From positions 1-47,360 of the forward strand of contig NZ_JBJGXI010000044.1 in the NCBI RefSeq assembly GCF_045635475.1: a DNA stretch of 47,360 bases, read 5' to 3'. Below the pieces are notes generated by a model. That model did not search any database. It was not told where the DNA came from and worked only from the letters and a program-made list of their open reading frames with translations. The translations under genes and the position numbers were made by a program. The stretch is from JBJGXI01 sp045635475. GTDB taxonomy: Bacteria > Bacillota > Bacilli > Bacillales > Amphibacillaceae. Below are positions 32,790 through 41,567 of the stretch, piece by piece (within the stretch, counting starts at the first letter, position 1; each line of letters opens with the position of its first letter).

Positions 32790-33152
32790 GCTTTTTCCAA
32801 AAGATTGTTGTTTTGCGCAAAATATCTAGTATGCTACGTAGTGCTAAACAGGTGCTGTAGAGGAGGCATGAACTGCAGTCGGTGAGTTGATGACGGCCAC
32901 CACTGCGCTTATCTGTGACAAAAGAGGCATTATTAGAATTGTGCGGCCACCAGCGCACTTATTTGAGTGAATATGTTGTTTCAACGATTTGATATCGGTA
33001 AATAAGTGCTGTGGTGGCCGTCAAATCCTCGATACTGAAAATTCAAACGAAATAAGCGCTTATATGGCCGCTCAATCCGGTTAGCCCCTCTGCTGTTAGT
33101 ATAGCTAGTCGCATTGGCAAAAATCTCGAGCAGTATGTCGCATTTCACTTCA
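32790..33152. repeat. Exchangeable-core repeat family, copy B (reverse), four-module core
   Basis: Left: AAAAGATTGTTGTTTTGCGC and TAGTATGCTACGTAGTGCT. Right: AGCAGTATGTCGCATTTCACTTC, the reverse complement of the GAAGTGAAAT end of copy A. The core has two CGGCCACC-type modules (32894, 32943) and two inverted modules ending in GGCC (about 33000-33022, 33049-33074). The region has no gene. Confidence 0.75.
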
Positions 33153-33212
33153 TAAAAAAGCTCCAAATTTTACGGAAAGAGCCCTAGTTTTTGCCGTCCT
33201 CTTTTTAAGCCT

Positions 33213-33419
33213 TTAGCCTCCAAAGAAGAAATCAAAAATATTACTAGCTCCAGATGCCTGTTTATTATAAAACTCAGAATACCCACAGTCTTTGCAATAC
33301 ACAACAACAAATTGGTTGTTTTGAACATCAAACATTTTAGAAAAACCAGTGCCCGTCATTGCAACCTCTTTTTGATCCGCGTCGGTACTTCCACATTTTA
33401 TACAACCTTTTTCTGACAT
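33213..33419 (-). CDS. Small zinc-ribbon protein, YpzJ-like (COG3478)
   Basis: 68 aa. Two CxxC knuckles, CIKCGS and VYCKDCGYSEFY, bracket a segment containing MTGTGFSKMFDVQNNQFVVV; the end NIFDFFFGG is typical. The family is annotated as a Zn-ribbon nucleic-acid-binding protein. The start ATG at 33419 follows AGGAGGATG-type sequence. Single gene; role unknown. Confidence 0.85.
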   Translation of the reverse strand: MSEKGCIKCGSTDADQKEVAMTGTGFSKMFDVQNNQFVVVYCKDCGYSEFYNKQASGASNIFDFFFGG

Positions 33420-33519
33420 ATTATCATCCTCCTATAAAATAATACGAAGAGATATAAGGGATAGTTTCACATTTCAAGGAATTTTATGATGTATAATTAT
33501 AGAGAAAGAGGTGTTCTTC

Positions 33520-33957
33520 ATGCGTATTGTGCAACTCGGTGAAGGTGATGAAATTCCTTATGAGTTACTATTTTCGGCTGATCCAAGTAAAGCTATGATT
33601 AATCGCTATTTAGAAAAAGGAACGTGCTTCATGGCTGTTGAAGCAACTAAGGTTATAGGCACTTTTATCTTGCTCAAATCAAGTGAAAATACAGCCGAAA
33701 TCATGAACATCGCAGTCTCCGCTGACTTTCAAAATCAAGGAATTGGAAAAAGACTAATTGAACATGCAAAGCTACAAGCCAAGCAGTGGGGTTGTCGCCA
33801 CATAGAAATTGGGACGGGAAATTCCAGTATTGGTCAACTAGCCTTGTATCAAAAATGCGGATTTCGTATTACTGGTGTGGATCACGATTTTTTCATAAGA
33901 AATTATGATGAACCGATAATAGAAAATGGCATTGCTTGTCGTGATATGATTCGCTGA
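33520..33957 (+). CDS. GNAT acetyltransferase, YvbK-like
   Basis: 145 aa from the ATG at 33520 behind AGAGGTG. The acetyl-CoA site is IAVSADFQNQGIGKRLIEHA, followed by WGCRHIEIGTGNSSIGQLALYQKCGFR; the C-terminal GVDHDFFIRNYDEPIIENGI is characteristic of YvbK-like enzymes. The substrate is unknown; related proteins are sometimes called aminoglycoside acetyltransferase-like. The next gene starts 44 bases later. Confidence 0.88.
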   Translation: MRIVQLGEGDEIPYELLFSADPSKAMINRYLEKGTCFMAVEATKVIGTFILLKSSENTAEIMNIAVSADFQNQGIGKRLIEHAKLQAKQWGCRHIEIGTGNSSIGQLALYQKCGFRITGVDHDFFIRNYDEPIIENGIACRDMIR

Positions 33958-34001
33958 CGTATGCAGTTATAGGAATGCGAAACAGAAAGGAATTTATAAA
34001 G

Positions 34002-35291
34002 ATGACAATGGATTGGAAGCAATTTGAGGATTACATATCAAACAAAATGAAAAAAGACCACATTGCTGGTTTAGCAGTAGCCATCTCCCAGCACGGCGAA
34101 CTTTTATATCAAAAAGGCTTTGGATACCGTGACATCAATGATCAACAAGCGGTCACACCTGAAACCATTTTCGGTACTGCCTCGATTACTAAATCGTTTA
34201 CAGCAGCATCGATTATCATGCTACAGCAAAAGGAGAAGCTTTCAGTCGATGATCCAGTCTCTAAATATATTCCTGAGCTCACGATCTCAGGCGTAAACGT
34301 AGATTCAATTAAGATCCACCATCTACTTTCGCACACTTCCGGATTACCTCCCATTACACGAAATGAACAATTGACAAATCTACAAGCTCACTTAACGTAT
34401 TTGCGAAATACATCAATCCAACTGCTCGGTGAGCCTGGCACTTATTTTAGTTATTCCAATGACGCATTCTTATTGCTGGGGATAATAATCGAGCGGGTTT
34501 CTGGAATAACGTACCGTGAATTCATCACAAAGCATTTCTTAGAACACTATCAGATGAATCGAACGACATTTTATTTAGATAATCTTGCGGTTTTTGATAA
34601 TGTATCAACTCCATATACATATAGCAAAAAACAAAGTCAATTCGATGTTGAACCTTGGCCAACACTTGGAAATTATGCAGTTGGCGGCGGCATTCGTTCA
34701 ACAGTACTTGATTTGTTGAAATACGGCGAGCATTATTTTGGTGTAAATAAGGGCGAATATAATCAGATGTGGCAACCCCACATCTATGTGAAGCCGCGTG
34801 AAGATTACGGTTATGCACTTGCCGTTACAGAAAATTACAATGGCGTGACTTTAGTAAGACATAGTGGCGGTCAGCATGGTGTCTCGTCCTATTTCGGGTT
34901 TATTCCTGAAAAGCATATCGTGATTTCTGTGCTTACGAATGTTACCGGCGTACCAGTTAACGACGTATGGTTAGCAGCAGTGAATACCGCACTTGGTTTA
35001 CCTGTTGATCAGCAGATTGACGTTGGAGAAAGTAGCTCCCTCTCTGCTCAGGAAGGTATACGCTTTACCGGAAAATATACTTCTGCTGAAGGAGATACTT
35101 TTGAAGTTAAGCTTTCTCATAACAAGGTTGTTGCTGTTGTCGAAGGGACCGAATACGATTTAGAACAATTAGATCAACAAACATTAATCGTAAAAATTGA
35201 AAACTTTACGCTTCCATTTTTGATGGATGACAACAACCTAGCATGGGCCGTTCGATTTGGCATGCGGGTATTGAGGAAAATAAGAGATTAA
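34002..35291 (+). CDS. Serine beta-lactamase-like hydrolase (class C/penicillin-binding type)
   Basis: 429 aa from the ATG at 34002, about 10 bases after AAAGGA. Active-site motifs are SxxK in TASITKSFTAASII, YxN in FSYSNDAFLLLG and HxG in RHSGGQHGVSS. After the catalytic domain (to about residue 345) comes a small C-terminal beta domain (FTGKYTSAEGDTFEVKLSHN). There is no signal peptide, so it is probably cytoplasmic and acts as an esterase or D-amino-acid peptidase rather than a drug-resistance enzyme. A trailing repeat element separates it from the next genes. Confidence 0.88.
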   Translation: MTMDWKQFEDYISNKMKKDHIAGLAVAISQHGELLYQKGFGYRDINDQQAVTPETIFGTASITKSFTAASIIMLQQKEKLSVDDPVSKYIPELTISGVNVDSIKIHHLLSHTSGLPPITRNEQLTNLQAHLTYLRNTSIQLLGEPGTYFSYSNDAFLLLGIIIERVSGITYREFITKHFLEHYQMNRTTFYLDNLAVFDNVSTPYTYSKKQSQFDVEPWPTLGNYAVGGGIRSTVLDLLKYGEHYFGVNKGEYNQMWQPHIYVKPREDYGYALAVTENYNGVTLVRHSGGQHGVSSYFGFIPEKHIVISVLTNVTGVPVNDVWLAAVNTALGLPVDQQIDVGESSSLSAQEGIRFTGKYTSAEGDTFEVKLSHNKVVAVVEGTEYDLEQLDQQTLIVKIENFTLPFLMDDNNLAWAVRFGMRVLRKIRD

Positions 35292-35337
35292 CAAAATGGC
35301 TCTTTATGTAAGATTGTTGCTTTTAAACTTCATAATT

Positions 35338-35768
35338 GAAGTAAACTCCGGCGTAGTACTTAGGTGCAAGTGGCGATTAAGGTTGAGAGACAAGTTCGGC
35401 GTTTTTTGGCGGCCACCAGAGCGCTTATTTGTGACAAAAAGGGCATCATTTGAATTGTGCGGCCACCAGAGCGCTTATTTAACCAAAAGGCACATGAATA
35501 AGATCAATTCTTAGTAGATAAGGGCTCTCATGTCCGCTAAATCATCAAATCTGTGATTTCAAGCGAAATAAGCGCCCTGGTGTCCGCTTAGATCAGCTTT
35601 ACGGGGCGACAGACCTTCGTACTACCCCGTTCTGGAAAGGGCGTACTATTGAATAGCGCTTTGATTTAGTAGATGTAGCACTTGTGCTTTTGGGTGGAAG
35701 CACTATCCCAAGGTTACGTCGCATACTAGCTATTTTGCGTAATAACCACAAACTTTTACAAAACAGCC
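35338..35768. repeat. Exchangeable-core repeat family, copy C (forward), four-module core
   Basis: Left end GAAGTAAACTCCGGCGTAG; right end GTTACGTCGCATACTAGC, TATTTTGCG and AAAACAGCC. The core has CGGCCACCAGAGCGCTTATTT at 35409 and 35460, and inverted modules at about 35512-35538 and 35565-35589. This accounts for the 500-base gene-free stretch. Frames inside are spurious. Confidence 0.78.
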
Positions 35769-35813
35769 AATATAAAAAACGAGTTTGGCAGAACCAAGCT
35801 CGTTTTCCTGATT

Positions 35814-36515
35814 TTAGTTTTGAACAAATTCTATTTCATCCCCACTTACCTCTACATCCGCTGGAACCTGCACATAAATAATCGTGTTTTCTCTTATATT
35901 GTTTACATCATGACCCATGCCCTTTTCTCCTGTGAACTGTGTTATCGTAAATTCCTTATTAAATTTCACAATATTAATGCTCGCTCTGTAAGGGCTATTT
36001 ATCATGAGCTCGTTATTACGGTATGTTATATTTGAAGCCTGCAACAAATCTGTAACGTCAATATTGTCAAAATAAGCTTTCGTTCCATACTCCGTTACAT
36101 CAATCTTGTTATCTGCATTTTCTTTTTTCTCTACAAAAATAAATGCGTTATAGTCACTTTGGTTAATCGTTAACTGACTGCCATCCACTTCAAATTGCCA
36201 ATCTTCTTTTACAGTTATACCTTCCAATTGATCCACGTTACCTTGTAATGCTTGGTTGTACATATTAGTTATTAAATCATCCCGATTTTCCAATTCAGCA
36301 GTATCAGTGGATGCAGCTGGTTTAAAACTATCTTTTGGCATAAAATAGTACAATACAGTTGCACATAACAACACAATGCCATAACCTATAAATATCCATT
36401 TAATTCGATTAACTAGAATTGGCTTCTTAGCATTTCCAAGACGTCTCAAAATTAAAAATACGAAAGCACCTATCCCGATTATTGTTAAGATTGGCAGTAT
36501 GCTAATCATAATCAT
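35814..36515 (-). CDS. Membrane-anchored protein of the YtrA-type ABC operon
   Basis: 233 aa. Two N-terminal membrane segments (about 3-23 and 42-60) and a roughly 170-residue outer domain rich in beta segments (WQFEVDGSQLTINQSDYNAF, YFDNIDVTDLLQAS). It resembles no named family that I can recall. It overlaps the permease gene by 4 bases (ATGA-type), so it belongs to the transporter; it could be an extracytoplasmic partner or sensor. Confidence 0.75.
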   Translation of the reverse strand: MIMISILPILTIIGIGAFVFLILRRLGNAKKPILVNRIKWIFIGYGIVLLCATVLYYFMPKDSFKPAASTDTAELENRDDLITNMYNQALQGNVDQLEGITVKEDWQFEVDGSQLTINQSDYNAFIFVEKKENADNKIDVTEYGTKAYFDNIDVTDLLQASNITYRNNELMINSPYRASINIVKFNKEFTITQFTGEKGMGHDVNNIRENTIIYVQVPADVEVSGDEIEFVQN

Positions 36516-37261
36516 CCTCTTACCTCCATGCGATTGGAGATTAAAACAGCTCCACTATAAAGGGTAATTACAGTAAGTAGAACCTTTCCTAAAAATAGCA
36601 ACATCGAGCTTTCCCCAACATAAAAGTTAAAGAATTTTGCAACATAGGTTGATTGGCCAAACGCTCTAGCCTCAAGAAATAAAAACCCTGTAAATAGCGC
36701 CGGAATAAACACAATTAATAATTTACTAAGCTGTCCCAACACGCCGAAAAAGTATCCAAATGAAGCTACTAAGAAAATATATAATGTTGTTGAAACAATA
36801 CCCACTAAGAGCTCACTGACTGTGTGCAATTCTCCAGCGATAAACTGAAAATCAAACAAGTACAATACTCCAACTTTCACGAGAAAGCTTGCTAAAATCG
36901 ATGTAACAGCTCCGATAAGACTTGCTGTCAACAGAAAAGCAATATTAGATATATTACTGCTGATTCGGTTTGTAACAAACACAAAATCTACGTATTTATT
37001 GCCTTTGGTAGTAATAATAATTGCATTAACAAATGCCCATATCATCGTGAAGCCGATGATTAAGTCTCCAGAAAAATAACGCATATCTATGCTATAAGAC
37101 ATAGAGCTCGTAGAATAATTTCCCATTCCAGCAAACGAAAAAAGGATGGCAATAATTTGTGCAACAAGTAAGGAACTGAATACCCCAACATATGCTTTCA
37201 ACTTAAATTGGTATTGCTGCTTTACAACTTCATTTAAATTAGCCTCTGTTAAAAACATCAT
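36512..37261 (-). CDS. ABC transporter permease (six-helix type)
   Basis: 249 aa with about six hydrophobic helices (27-47, 68-88, 103-128, 137-170, 176-198, 218-243). The start is the first of two ATG codons at 37261, behind GGGGG and overlapping the ATPase gene. It is of the single-domain ABC-2-like kind found in ytr operons. Substrate unknown. Confidence 0.82.
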   Translation of the reverse strand: MMFLTEANLNEVVKQQYQFKLKAYVGVFSSLLVAQIIAILFSFAGMGNYSTSSMSYSIDMRYFSGDLIIGFTMIWAFVNAIIITTKGNKYVDFVFVTNRISSNISNIAFLLTASLIGAVTSILASFLVKVGVLYLFDFQFIAGELHTVSELLVGIVSTTLYIFLVASFGYFFGVLGQLSKLLIVFIPALFTGFLFLEARAFGQSTYVAKFFNFYVGESSMLLFLGKVLLTVITLYSGAVLISNRMEVRG

Positions 37262-38123
37262 CGATTCCCCCTTTGGTCTTGTTCGTTAAATAGACGCATA
37301 AATCATCAGCAGATACTGGTGTGACTTCCAAACCTGTTGCATGTATAGCGGCATCATTTTTAACAACCACGTACGTCCCATTACTTCCAATGCTTTGGCG
37401 ATGAAATACTTCTCTTCCTCTCAACAATTCATTAACCGTCTCTGTATTGCCGCGTACGCCAATTGCATAGTTTTTTAAATCCTCGACAGGTAAATGAAGA
37501 GCTTTTTGTCCATCATTAATGAGCAAAATATCTTCTAGAAGATCATCAATTTCATTTAATAAGTGACTCGACAAGAGAATTGTTCTCGGATGATTTATAT
37601 AGTCTTTTAATAACGCACGGTAAAAATCTTTACGAACTGCTGCGTCCATTCCTGTTGTGGGCTCATCGAAGATAGTTAGTGGGCATCTTGCTGCTAATCC
37701 AAAGATCATATTGAATGTGCTCGTCATTCCTTTTGATAAACTCGCATGATAACTATTGAGGTTTAAAGAGAAGTAGTTCGATAATCGCATTGCTAAGTCC
37801 ATATCCCAGTGCTGATAAAACAGTTCCGCTGTATCGAGGACTTCTTGCAATCTAAAAGCAGCAGGAAATGTCAGTTGATCATCTATAAAGACCATATTTT
37901 TTGATACCTTCAGATTGTTAAAAGGTTTCTGCGAAAACACGCGTATCTCTCCTGAGGTTTCATTCAAATAACCCGCAATAATCTTAAGCAGTGTTGTTTT
38001 ACCTGCTCCATTTCTTCCAATTAAGCCAGTAATTTTATTTTCCTCAATTGTGAAAGATAATTCATTTAATGCCTTTCCCTTACTATAGGCTTTTGTTAAT
38101 CCACTACATTCAATCACCTTCAT
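37239..38123 (-). CDS. ABC transporter ATP-binding protein of the YtrA-type operon
   Basis: 294 aa. Walker A GLIGRNGAGKTT, an atypical signature SLSKGMTSTFNMIFGLA (LSKGM in place of LSGGQ, as in YtrB/BcrA-like ATPases), Walker B LTIFDEPTTGMD and H-loop LLSSHLLNEID. The C-terminal extension of about 80 residues has no clear domain. It starts behind GGGGG, 7 bases from the ATG, overlapping the regulator gene. In B. subtilis the ytr system is induced by wall-active antibiotics. Confidence 0.9.
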   Translation of the reverse strand: MKVIECSGLTKAYSKGKALNELSFTIEENKITGLIGRNGAGKTTLLKIIAGYLNETSGEIRVFSQKPFNNLKVSKNMVFIDDQLTFPAAFRLQEVLDTAELFYQHWDMDLAMRLSNYFSLNLNSYHASLSKGMTSTFNMIFGLAARCPLTIFDEPTTGMDAAVRKDFYRALLKDYINHPRTILLSSHLLNEIDDLLEDILLINDGQKALHLPVEDLKNYAIGVRGNTETVNELLRGREVFHRQSIGSNGTYVVVKNDAAIHATGLEVTPVSADDLCVYLTNKTKGGIDDVFNRG

Positions 38124-38506
38124 TTTGCATCCCCCTCACTGTCGTTTTTCACTTGTTTGATCATTTCAATTAATTCCTGTTCATCCACATGTAGTCTTTC
38201 TGCTTCTAAAACCACGTCTATTACTAATTGTTTTAGTGTTTGATTTTTCCTTTTCGTCAGGATTAGCTGCTTCGCTTCTGTTGATACAAACATACCAAGC
38301 CCTCTTTTCTTATATAAAATCATTTCATCTGCTAGCAAGTTAAGTCCTTTCGCTCCTGTTGCGGGGTTAATATTAAACATCTCTGCAAGTTGATACTGCG
38401 AATACATTTTCTCATCTTTTTGAATGTTGTCATTCAGTATTTCGGTTTCTAACCATTCTGCAATTTGAACGTAGATTGGTTTTGTACTATCCGGATTTAG
38501 AATCAA
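38120..38506 (-). CDS. GntR-family regulator, YtrA subfamily
   Basis: 128 aa from the TTG at 38504-38506, 7 bases after AAGGAGG. The winged helix begins KPIYVQIAEWLETEILNDNI; YSQYQLAEMFNINPATGAKG is the recognition region, with the wing YKKRGLGMFVS. A short helical tail replaces a ligand domain, as in YtrA. It heads the four-gene operon and likely represses it through the inverted repeat at 38536-38559. Confidence 0.9.
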   Translation of the reverse strand: MILNPDSTKPIYVQIAEWLETEILNDNIQKDEKMYSQYQLAEMFNINPATGAKGLNLLADEMILYKKRGLGMFVSTEAKQLILTKRKNQTLKQLVIDVVLEAERLHVDEQELIEMIKQVKNDSEGDAK

Positions 38507-38535
38507 AGCGAAGCCTCCTTCCACACGATTAGGTT

Positions 38536-38559
38536 AGTGCATTAGTACTGTAATGTACT
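38536..38559. promoter_or_regulatory. Inverted repeat, candidate operator of the YtrA-type regulator
   Basis: AGTGCATTA - GTACTG - TAATGTACT: 9-bp arms with one mismatch, 30 bases upstream of the regulator start. A TACAATATATATTATGC stretch next to it could hold the promoter. Confidence 0.55.
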
Positions 38560-38606
38560 ATACAATATATATTATGCTAAAATCAAGAAAAACTTTCCAA
38601 ATTCCA

Positions 38607-38643
38607 TAAAAAAAAGACCCTCAAATAACCGAGAGTCAGTTTT
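38607..38643. terminator. Weak hairpin, possible terminator
   Basis: GACCCTC and GAGAGTC arms with an 8-base loop, flanked by A-rich and T-rich sequence on opposite sides. It is oriented for either strand; the gene served is unclear. Confidence 0.45.
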
Positions 38644-38723
38644 TATAGATGTTTCATCAATTATTGAAACTTCACTCGCCAAATAATCGTAGTAGATAAT
38701 AATAAACAAAAGGAGGTTTTTCG

Positions 38724-38918
38724 ATGTTTGACAAGTTTATCAAAAAAGTAATGAAGCATAGTGGAAGTAGCAGTAAGCGCAAATACCGCAGTCGCCATTA
38801 TAGTTCCAGCAGCCATCGTAAATATCGTCGGTATAGTAGCAGTAGTAACGATCACAAACGATCTCCGTTTCATGGTAGTCACAGATATAAAAGAAAAGGC
38901 TATGGAAGCAGTAGCTAA
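38724..38918 (+). CDS. Small Ser/Arg/Tyr/Lys-rich low-complexity protein
   Basis: 64 aa. MFDKFIKKVMKHSGSSSKRK, then repeated SSS-H-RKYR, RYSSSS and HRYKRKGYGSSS blocks. It is very basic, has no hydrophobic core and should be disordered, like CotG-type coat proteins or SR-rich tails. The ATG follows AAAGGAGG with good spacing, and the biased composition supports real coding. Its last four bases overlap the end of the opposite kinase gene. It is an obvious type of kinase or RNA-binding substrate; the function is not known. Confidence 0.7.
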   Translation: MFDKFIKKVMKHSGSSSKRKYRSRHYSSSSHRKYRRYSSSSNDHKRSPFHGSHRYKRKGYGSSS

Positions 38919-39691
38919 CTTAGCTGATCTATAGCCATATCAAGATCACTTTTTATTTCTTTTGTATTAGAATAAGGTTGGTCTATACCAAGCATCCGTT
39001 TTAATAGGCGCCTAGTAGTAGCGTGCAATGATAACTCTTCGGTCCAAGGACGGCCTTTTTTAACTCCGGCGTTATAGCCGGAATATAGTAAGAAGAGTAG
39101 TAAATCGCCTAGGTCATAATAATCCTGCCTAAATAGATCAGCCTTGTTTTTATGTTGTGAAGCGTCTGTTCCCAGGCCAAAATCTATGATGTAAGGTTTT
39201 TCCTTATTCACAATCACATTAGGGATTCTAAGATCACCGTGAATAACCCCTTGCGCGTGCACATATTCAATGACCTCTAATAGTTGTCGAATAAGTAACA
39301 ATGCCTCTATTTCTTTATATGTTTGTTTATCATAAAATAAAACGTCCTCAAAATTCCTACCCTTTATATATTCCATTGAAAAAAAACAGTCCTCGTTGTA
39401 TGTAAAAGATTCAATATATGCTGGTATATTAGGATGATTCAACATGTTAAGTATTTTAATCTCTTGCTTATAAATCTGACTGATCTCTTGCCTTTTCTTA
39501 CTCTTTGTCATCTGTTTTACTACACATAACGCGTCACTCACAAGATTGGTGCAGAGATAGGTTATTCCGTAGCTACCAACTCCAAGTATTGATTTCACCT
39601 TATATCGTTCGTAAATAATCGTATCTTTTTTATAATGGCGATCCGTCAAAAGACGGTATCCTCTCTTTATTAATTTTTTTAAACCTTCCAC
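38915..39691 (-). CDS. Hanks-type Ser/Thr protein kinase, YbdM-like
   Basis: 258 aa, only the kinase domain, with no membrane anchor or PASTA repeats. G-loop ILGVGSYGITYL, Lys in CVVKQMTKSK, Glu in IYKQEIKILNML, catalytic loop VIHGDLRIPNVIV (HGD rather than HRD; D and N kept) and metal loop IIDFGLGTD. The activation segment is short. It resembles the small cytoplasmic kinases YbdM/YrzF of Bacillus. It converges with, and overlaps by 4 bases, the Ser/Arg-rich protein gene. Confidence 0.88.
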   Translation of the reverse strand: MEGLKKLIKRGYRLLTDRHYKKDTIIYERYKVKSILGVGSYGITYLCTNLVSDALCVVKQMTKSKKRQEISQIYKQEIKILNMLNHPNIPAYIESFTYNEDCFFSMEYIKGRNFEDVLFYDKQTYKEIEALLLIRQLLEVIEYVHAQGVIHGDLRIPNVIVNKEKPYIIDFGLGTDASQHKNKADLFRQDYYDLGDLLLFLLYSGYNAGVKKGRPWTEELSLHATTRRLLKRMLGIDQPYSNTKEIKSDLDMAIDQLS

Positions 39692-39789
39692 AGCAAATCA
39701 CACTCTCCGTTATAATAAACGCATATTTACACACATAAATCCCTTCCATCATAAGATGAACAAACACGTGATGAAAGGAGTGGGTACTT

Positions 39790-40404
39790 ATGCATACTCC
39801 GTTGCTCTACACTGCCCTCGGCGACTCACTTACTATCGGAAATGGTACTTACTTTAGTGCAGGTTTCGTTGACCGTTACGCTTACAAGTTAAGTAGCCAA
39901 TACCAGTGTCACGTGATAACTAGATTGCACGCCAAACCTAAACTCACATCTACAGAACTGCTTCTTATGGCTGAACAGCCTGATGTAATAGAAGACATTG
40001 CAAATGCTAAAATCATTACAATTACGATTGGCGGAAACGATTTAATTCAGGCCAATAAAGATTATAAGAAAAGTGATGATCCACAAGTTTTTAGAAAAGC
40101 GCTCGCTTTGTTTCACAAGAATATACAGCTGCTTATTGATCATATTCGTAACATTAAAGGAGCAGACAATTATATTATTCAAGTTGTCGGTTTATACAAC
40201 CCACTTCCTGATTTGGCTCACAGTGAATCATGGGTGCAACGATTTAATTCGACACTTCAGTTAATGGAATCCCGAAAAGTCTCCTATATTGATATTTATA
40301 AACCTTTTGATTTTTATAAAAATAAAGTCAGATCCGGAATTCACCCAAATGGGCGCGGATATCAGATTATTGCTAATCGATTAGAGGAAAAAAATATAAT
40401 ATGA
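39790..40404 (+). CDS. SGNH/GDSL hydrolase (LipC-like)
   Basis: 204 aa. Block I YTALGDSLTIGNG with the nucleophile Ser, block III TITIGGNDLI, and block V GIHPNGRGYQII with the Asp/His pair displaced as HPN. There is no signal peptide. Size and motifs resemble the Bacillus spore-coat lipase LipC and other small esterases. The start ATG is behind AAAGGAGTG. The exact substrate cannot be told from sequence. Confidence 0.85.
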   Translation: MHTPLLYTALGDSLTIGNGTYFSAGFVDRYAYKLSSQYQCHVITRLHAKPKLTSTELLLMAEQPDVIEDIANAKIITITIGGNDLIQANKDYKKSDDPQVFRKALALFHKNIQLLIDHIRNIKGADNYIIQVVGLYNPLPDLAHSESWVQRFNSTLQLMESRKVSYIDIYKPFDFYKNKVRSGIHPNGRGYQIIANRLEEKNII

Positions 40405-40448
40405 TAATCATCTTTGATCTGTTTTAAATTTTACCATATAACGCATAA

Positions 40449-40706
40449 GAAAAGCGCAAGCGTCCGTTTAGCAACGTACGGACTGAGCCGTAGGACCAGA
40501 GTATGCTTCGAAGCGTCACCTCGCACGAAGAAAATTGCATTGTATTTTCGAGGAGATAAAGGCAACATGCCCCTGCATAAGGGGGTTGTCGACGTTGGAC
40601 GGCAAGTCCGCTCTTAGTCGACCCTCGACAAACCTGGAGTCGATGTTGACTTATCGTGTCATGAGGTGAGGGAAGTCTCGCTAGTTGCTGGACGCTGGAG
40701 CTAGAC
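40449..40706. repeat. Dispersed GCGCAAGCG...GCTGGAGC repeat, copy 3
   Basis: Begins GAAAAGCGCAAGCGTCCG and ends GACGCTGGAGCTAGACA. It shares long blocks with the copy at 18.0 kb but carries an extra segment (40565-40640) with a GTCGACGTTGGAC and GTCGACCCTCGAC pair. Fills the gap between the hydrolase and the YteA-like gene. Confidence 0.8.
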
Positions 40707-40709
40707 ACA

Positions 40710-40765
40710 TGCACAATTTTTTAAAAAGAGTCATCCCAAGACTAACTCTAGGATGACTCTTTTCA
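40710..40765 (-). terminator. Hairpin at the end of the YteA-like gene
   Basis: AAAAAGAGTCATCC and GGATGACTCTTTT arms around 40723-40763; on the minus strand it is followed by a T-rich stretch, so it terminates the YteA-like gene. Confidence 0.85.
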
Positions 40766-41467
40766 TTATTCATATAAGATTGAGCTTACTTGATTTTCAT
40801 CTAAATAATCTTCATACTTCTCATGGTCTTCATTTACCCCGATATAATTGCCGTGCATATCGGTTAATATAAATCCTTCTACTTCTTCTGCACTACCGAC
40901 TAATTCATCCGAATTAAAAAACATGTTGTCAAAGTCTTTTTCTGTGTCATAGAAATCGGAAGGTCCCTCTGATGAGCCCCACGCACTTACACGTTGCCAT
41001 GAATCCTCTGCATCAAAAATTGTCGATTCTTCCTCATCGACGGATGATTCCATCTCATTCACGCTTGGATGGATGACATCTTCCTCTGCCGGTCTGTCAC
41101 GGGAAATTCGATGATCCGCATGTTCAATACAGCGGAGTGACGTTGGCATCGCCAACATTCTGTCTTTATCGATGTCGGTCCCGCATACTTCACATTTCCC
41201 AAACGTTCCAGCTTCTATGGCTTGTAACGCTTTATTTATATCTTTCACTTCTTCTTCGGCGTGGTCATTTAAAGCGATGTCTTTTTCTCGCTCATAGAGC
41301 TCTGTTCCTTGGTCCCCCGGATGATTGTCGTAGCTTGAAAGGTCGCCCATGGATTCTTTTATTAATTCGTACTGCGTTCCAAAATGGTCCTCTATTTGAG
41401 CATCTAACTCTTGCTTCCGCTCCAATAACATTTCTTTACATTTATTTTGCTCTGTTACAGTGATCAC
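40766..41467 (-). CDS. YteA-like TraR/DksA-type zinc-finger protein
   Basis: 233 aa from the GTG at 41465-41467, 9 bases behind GGAGG. An N-terminal coiled coil (residues about 5-80) carries DNHPGDQGTELYEREKDIAL; the finger reads FGKCEVCGTDIDKDRMLAMP then RCIEH (CxxC...CxxH). An acidic C-terminal half is unique to the YteA group and has TIFDAEDSWQRVSAWGSSEG and FILTDMHGNYIG. YteA is sporulation-linked in B. subtilis. DksA-like action on RNA polymerase is possible but untested. Confidence 0.88.
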   Translation of the reverse strand: MITVTEQNKCKEMLLERKQELDAQIEDHFGTQYELIKESMGDLSSYDNHPGDQGTELYEREKDIALNDHAEEEVKDINKALQAIEAGTFGKCEVCGTDIDKDRMLAMPTSLRCIEHADHRISRDRPAEEDVIHPSVNEMESSVDEEESTIFDAEDSWQRVSAWGSSEGPSDFYDTEKDFDNMFFNSDELVGSAEEVEGFILTDMHGNYIGVNEDHEKYEDYLDENQVSSILYE

Positions 41468-41567
41468 GTATAATCGCCTCCTGACAATCATGTCTTCAAT
41501 GGGGCAGTTATAGTATAACCGTTAACAGAGATCAAAAACTGCTCGTTTTTTGGTAATTTCGTTATTA

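Noticed and set aside
32790..33080. CRISPR array (repeated GGCCACC units at 32.9 and 35.4 kb)
   Set aside because: Units are few, partly inverted and unevenly spaced, with no cas genes near; they fit an interspersed repeat element.
35296..35514. Plus-strand frame after the serine hydrolase
   Set aside because: It falls within the exchangeable-core repeat copy C and has no family resemblance.
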